A stretch of DNA of 64,000 bases from Piper betle (taxonomy: Eukaryota; Streptophyta; Magnoliopsida; Piperales; Piperaceae). Below the pieces are notes generated by a model that was not told the DNA's origin, made no database searches, and was given only the letters and a program-made list of their open reading frames with translations. The translations under genes were made by a program, and so were the position numbers. This document shows positions 61,201-64,000 of the stretch, piece by piece. The first letter of the stretch is position 1; every line of letters starts with the position of its first letter. The stretch lies in the NCBI GenBank assembly GCA_033002965.1, contig JAURVB010002453.1, forward strand, positions 1 to 64,000. The letters run 5' to 3'.

Positions 61201-62863
61201 TGACCAAGCTCTGTTTGAGCATAACAGCCAATTATTTGCAGTTTGTAAGCCAATGGAAGCCATTTCTTTTGTTGCTCATTTGTTCCTTGTCCTTTAATAG
61301 CCGGAACAAACATTCCCTGGAGACAGAATTAGCTCAAAGCATGAATCCTATATTCAGAAGAGTCTGAAAATTAATTTTACTTACGTAATTTTTAGACTTT
61401 AAATCACTGTAAAAATAATAAATTGAAGACATTTCTCGATCAAGACAATTTTTATAGTATTCACTGTTGCTGATACTTAATTTATCCATTTTAGAAACAT
61501 ACTCACCCAATGTAGATCGGTGTAGGCAGGCTCGTCTACAAAAAACCTTAGGTTGGATGTCTCTTCCTCTGTACCCAAAAAAAGAGGCACCGTTTAGGTT
61601 CACAACTTCAACAAACAGTAGAATAGCACCTATACCTTGTCCATTAACTTGAAGGCGCCAAACCTGTCAGACGAAGCTCATTGATGAGTTTCCGCACATG
61701 GGCTGCTTTCCTCAAAGTATTTTTAAACAGTTCCTTCCGACCTAGCATCGCTCTATCCTCCTTGCTGAACTCCTGCCAAAATGAAACAAAAGCAAATCAA
61801 GACCCCCCAAACGGTTAGATAGTCTTGTCGTAGTTGTTTAATTACCAGGCATTGGATTTCTAGCAACTCCAATCTCACATATCAGGCTTCATAATTGCCC
61901 AAAAAAAAGATGATGTAATGAACACCATTGCTCTGTCTCTTACTGGGGACTGTAGAAAACAGACTGGACTGGTAGTCACCATTATATATATGGTCATTAG
62001 ATGTGCTGATTTAGTGGGTTAAGCGGAAGTTAGTAGTTAAAATTAATCAGATCAAAGAAAATCAAAAATAGGGGAAGATGAAGAGTGTTTCAATTGGTAG
62101 TATCAATGTTTTACGAATTCATTCGAGTTTGCAATGAAAAAGATCACCTCCTCAGCTCTTCCCAAGCTCTGTTTTCCTCTTCCTCTAGCTTGATCTACCT
62201 TCTGCTCTTATCCTCCTTCAACTCAACTTCTCCTCCAACTCATTCTCCTCATCCAAATCGAATTCTATTATCTAATCTTATATTTACACCTTCCCAAATC
62301 TGCTTCTCCCACTCTTATTCTCTCCCAGTTATTTATTCCCTAGTCCACCAGATAGCTATGCTTCCAAAATCTGACCCTTTTTTACCCGTTCTTATCCCTC
62401 TAACTAACCCCTTCTCACATCCATGTACACTACTCCCCCACCCATCCTACCTAGCACAAGCACAAGACAAAACCGAATCACGCTTACTCACATTGCCCAC
62501 CTTTTCATCAAACAGATATATAGCATGCAACATCACGCAAAGTCAAGACAAACATCAAACAGTTCCAACCAACTCCACAAACAAAAACAAGGTAAACAAG
62601 CAAAAAAGCTCGTATCAAGATTCTTCCCTTCCAGAAACCCACAAAACCCCTCAACAGAACACAAGCAAAAAAACTTCTACTAAGTTACTAAGTTAAGGTG
62701 GACTGGAACGAACAGGGTCGGAGGCGACGAGGCGGGAGATGCGATGGGCGACTTCGAAGGCGTGGGGAGAGCCCGCCCAGGCGAGCTTCATGGCGTCGAC
62801 GTCGAACTCCGCCTTGCACCGCTCCGGCCCCAGCTGATCCGCCTCTGATCCCCCCGCTGCCAT
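58221..62863 (-). CDS. ACX1: Peroxisomal acyl-CoA oxidase, ACX1 type, with frame disruptions in exons 5 and 12
   Basis: FAD enzyme of the first beta-oxidation step on medium/long acyl-CoA, also used in jasmonate synthesis. Thirteen exons: 62714-62863, 61664-61772, 61507-61568, 61107-61316, 60839-60933, 60399-60760, 60112-60309, 59654-59785, 59289-59409, 59002-59112, 58793-58862, 58520-58702, 58221-58430. Expected length about 668, near Arabidopsis ACX1 (664). Motifs: CYAQTELGHGSNVQGLET (exon 4), GNGAYNTMDNG (exon 6), CRKLCGGHGYL and YEGDNVVLLLQ (exon 8). The C-terminus ISKL is a classic peroxisomal signal. Exon 5 is 7 bases too long: WWPGGL is followed by surplus bases (around 60907-60920) before GKISTHAVVYARL. 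Exon 12 is net one base short, with about three small indels (58663-58667, about 58597-58603, about 58563-58575). As printed it is a pseudogene or a poorly called locus. ACX1 versus a close paralogue is not settled. Confidence 0.88.
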
Positions 62864-62972
62864 GTCCACTTCTCCCTTCTTCTCCTGCTTCGACGACAAC
62901 GACGAGGTAAACGCTCCGACCAAAATCCGTCGACGAGAAAGCCAAGTAACGATGGTCGGATTTGGGTGGGAG

Positions 62973-62981
62973 TATATATAG
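62973..62981 (-). promoter_or_regulatory. Possible TATA box of the acyl-CoA oxidase gene
   Basis: TATATATAC on the minus strand about 110 bases before the ATG at 62861-62863, inside otherwise mixed sequence. Reasonable spacing for a plant core promoter with a short 5' UTR. Confidence 0.45.
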
Positions 62982-62989
62982 CGATGATG

Positions 62990-64000
62990 ATCCCCTACTT
63001 CCTTGTCTAACTGGTGCAATGGTACTTAGAACATGATACGCATGTTAGCCGCAGAAAAGGGCGGTTGGCGGTAAGTAGTATCATCCAAGTTTTAAATATC
63101 TATACCCAATTAGGATATATTTTGGTTAAACTAAATTTAAAAATTATTATATAGAATATTTAGATATTACAAATATTTTTTGTAATTAATATTGCGTTAA
63201 ATACCTGTTAAAATATAGTGATTTTTAATAAAATATAATGAATTTTGGAAAATACCAGATTAAAAAATTGGGTACCCCTGGATTTGAAAAGGCCGTGATA
63301 CATTATAAAACAATTAAGCGTCTGACTTTGTTGTTTCTTGTCTTACCGACTTTAAACTCGTGCTTCGTGGTGCTCCTGCCGACGGATAAGAAATGTGTCA
63401 TAGTTCGAGTCGATCTCAATACACTTTGAATTGAGTCGAGTTTTAGTCAAACGAAAGATGTAGCTTTATTTATCTATATTTTCTTTTTAATAATTTATAA
63501 TCAAATAAGTTTTTAAAGATTAAATAGTTCACTTCATGTGAATAATACACTGAATAAATTGTTCATCCATGAAACTATTATGTTATCGTGTAAAATCATC
63601 ATTAAGACATGATTTTAATTAATATATTTTATGTAAATAACTATATACAATACATATAAAATATATTATTTAATATATAATATCGAGCTCCAAGCCATGC
63701 ACTCTTCAAATTAAATTGAGTTTAACATCCAACAAACTTGAGTTCAATCGAGCTATTAGCTCCCCTAATTTAGAGGTATCTATTGATTGGGTTTAGTTAG
63801 GTATTGCTCATACAAAACCCGTTAATTACTTTAAACCTACATACCAAACCCAATTATTTACCATTATAATTTTTACTACCCAAAACCCATTCAGCAAATC
63901 TGAATAGAACTATTTAAAACCCGATTATATTATAAAAAATTAAATTAAATGACACTATAAAAAATTAAATTAAAAATAATTAATTAAAAATATGGAGGTC
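62990..64000. other. Upstream intergenic DNA, possible MITE end at the window edge
   Basis: No gene. From about 63771 a TAGAGGTATCTATTGATTGG start followed by GGGTTT and AAACCC words looks like a hAT-type MITE end, but the other end would lie beyond 64000. Confidence 0.35.

Overview
This is nuclear DNA of a flowering plant. It holds intron-rich genes with GT-AG introns and plant protein families, separated by AT-rich DNA full of nested transposable elements. GC-rich first exons (for example in the acyl-CoA oxidase gene) and the general protein flavour fit a non-grass monocot. That placement is an inference with low confidence.

Layout. 1-253 holds the last two exons of a gene ending in a CCHC zinc knuckle. 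570-2802 holds a GACTCGAGTC-type repeat with a very G-rich core, followed by a 0.5-kb direct duplication. 3695-7234 is a long LTR-like sequence. 8543-12299 (+) is a MIP1-type leucine-zipper/DUF547 gene. 12700-18600 contains copia, CACTA and foldback remnants and a possible long hairpin. 18831-24038 is a complete but decayed Ty3/gypsy retrotransposon on the minus strand, with a TAATA target duplication. 26474-29977 (-) is mitochondrial phosphatidylserine decarboxylase (PSD1). 32596-33131 is a hAT-like MITE. 34471-43531 (+) is the histone H2B ubiquitin ligase HUB1 (BRE1-like 1), with 18 exons and an intact reading frame. 44927-51785 is a nested transposon block: an element with terminal inverted repeats, broken by a hAT-like element and by a 2.6-kb solo LTR, followed by a 2.2-kb near-perfect palindrome. 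52690-57524 (+) is 8-amino-7-oxononanoate synthase (BIOF), intact. 58221-62863 (-) is a peroxisomal acyl-CoA oxidase of the ACX1 type, ending in SKL.

Gene condition. HUB1 and BIOF can be followed exon by exon with all intron phases consistent and no disruption. The MIP1-type gene and PSD1 each carry one single-base frameshift at a short homopolymer. The ACX gene has a 7-base surplus in exon 5 and several small indels in exon 12. These are either base-calling errors in the assembly or real lesions.

Functional links. BIOF and ACX lie tail to tail about 0.7 kb apart and both end in a peroxisomal targeting tripeptide (ARL and SKL). BIOF uses pimeloyl-CoA, which is thought to be supplied by peroxisomal beta-oxidation, so the pairing may be meaningful or may be chance. 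The least explained component is a family of elements built from GACTCGAGTC repeats around a GC-rich core. It occurs at several places in the window, often next to TA microsatellites, and once as a giant inverted repeat.
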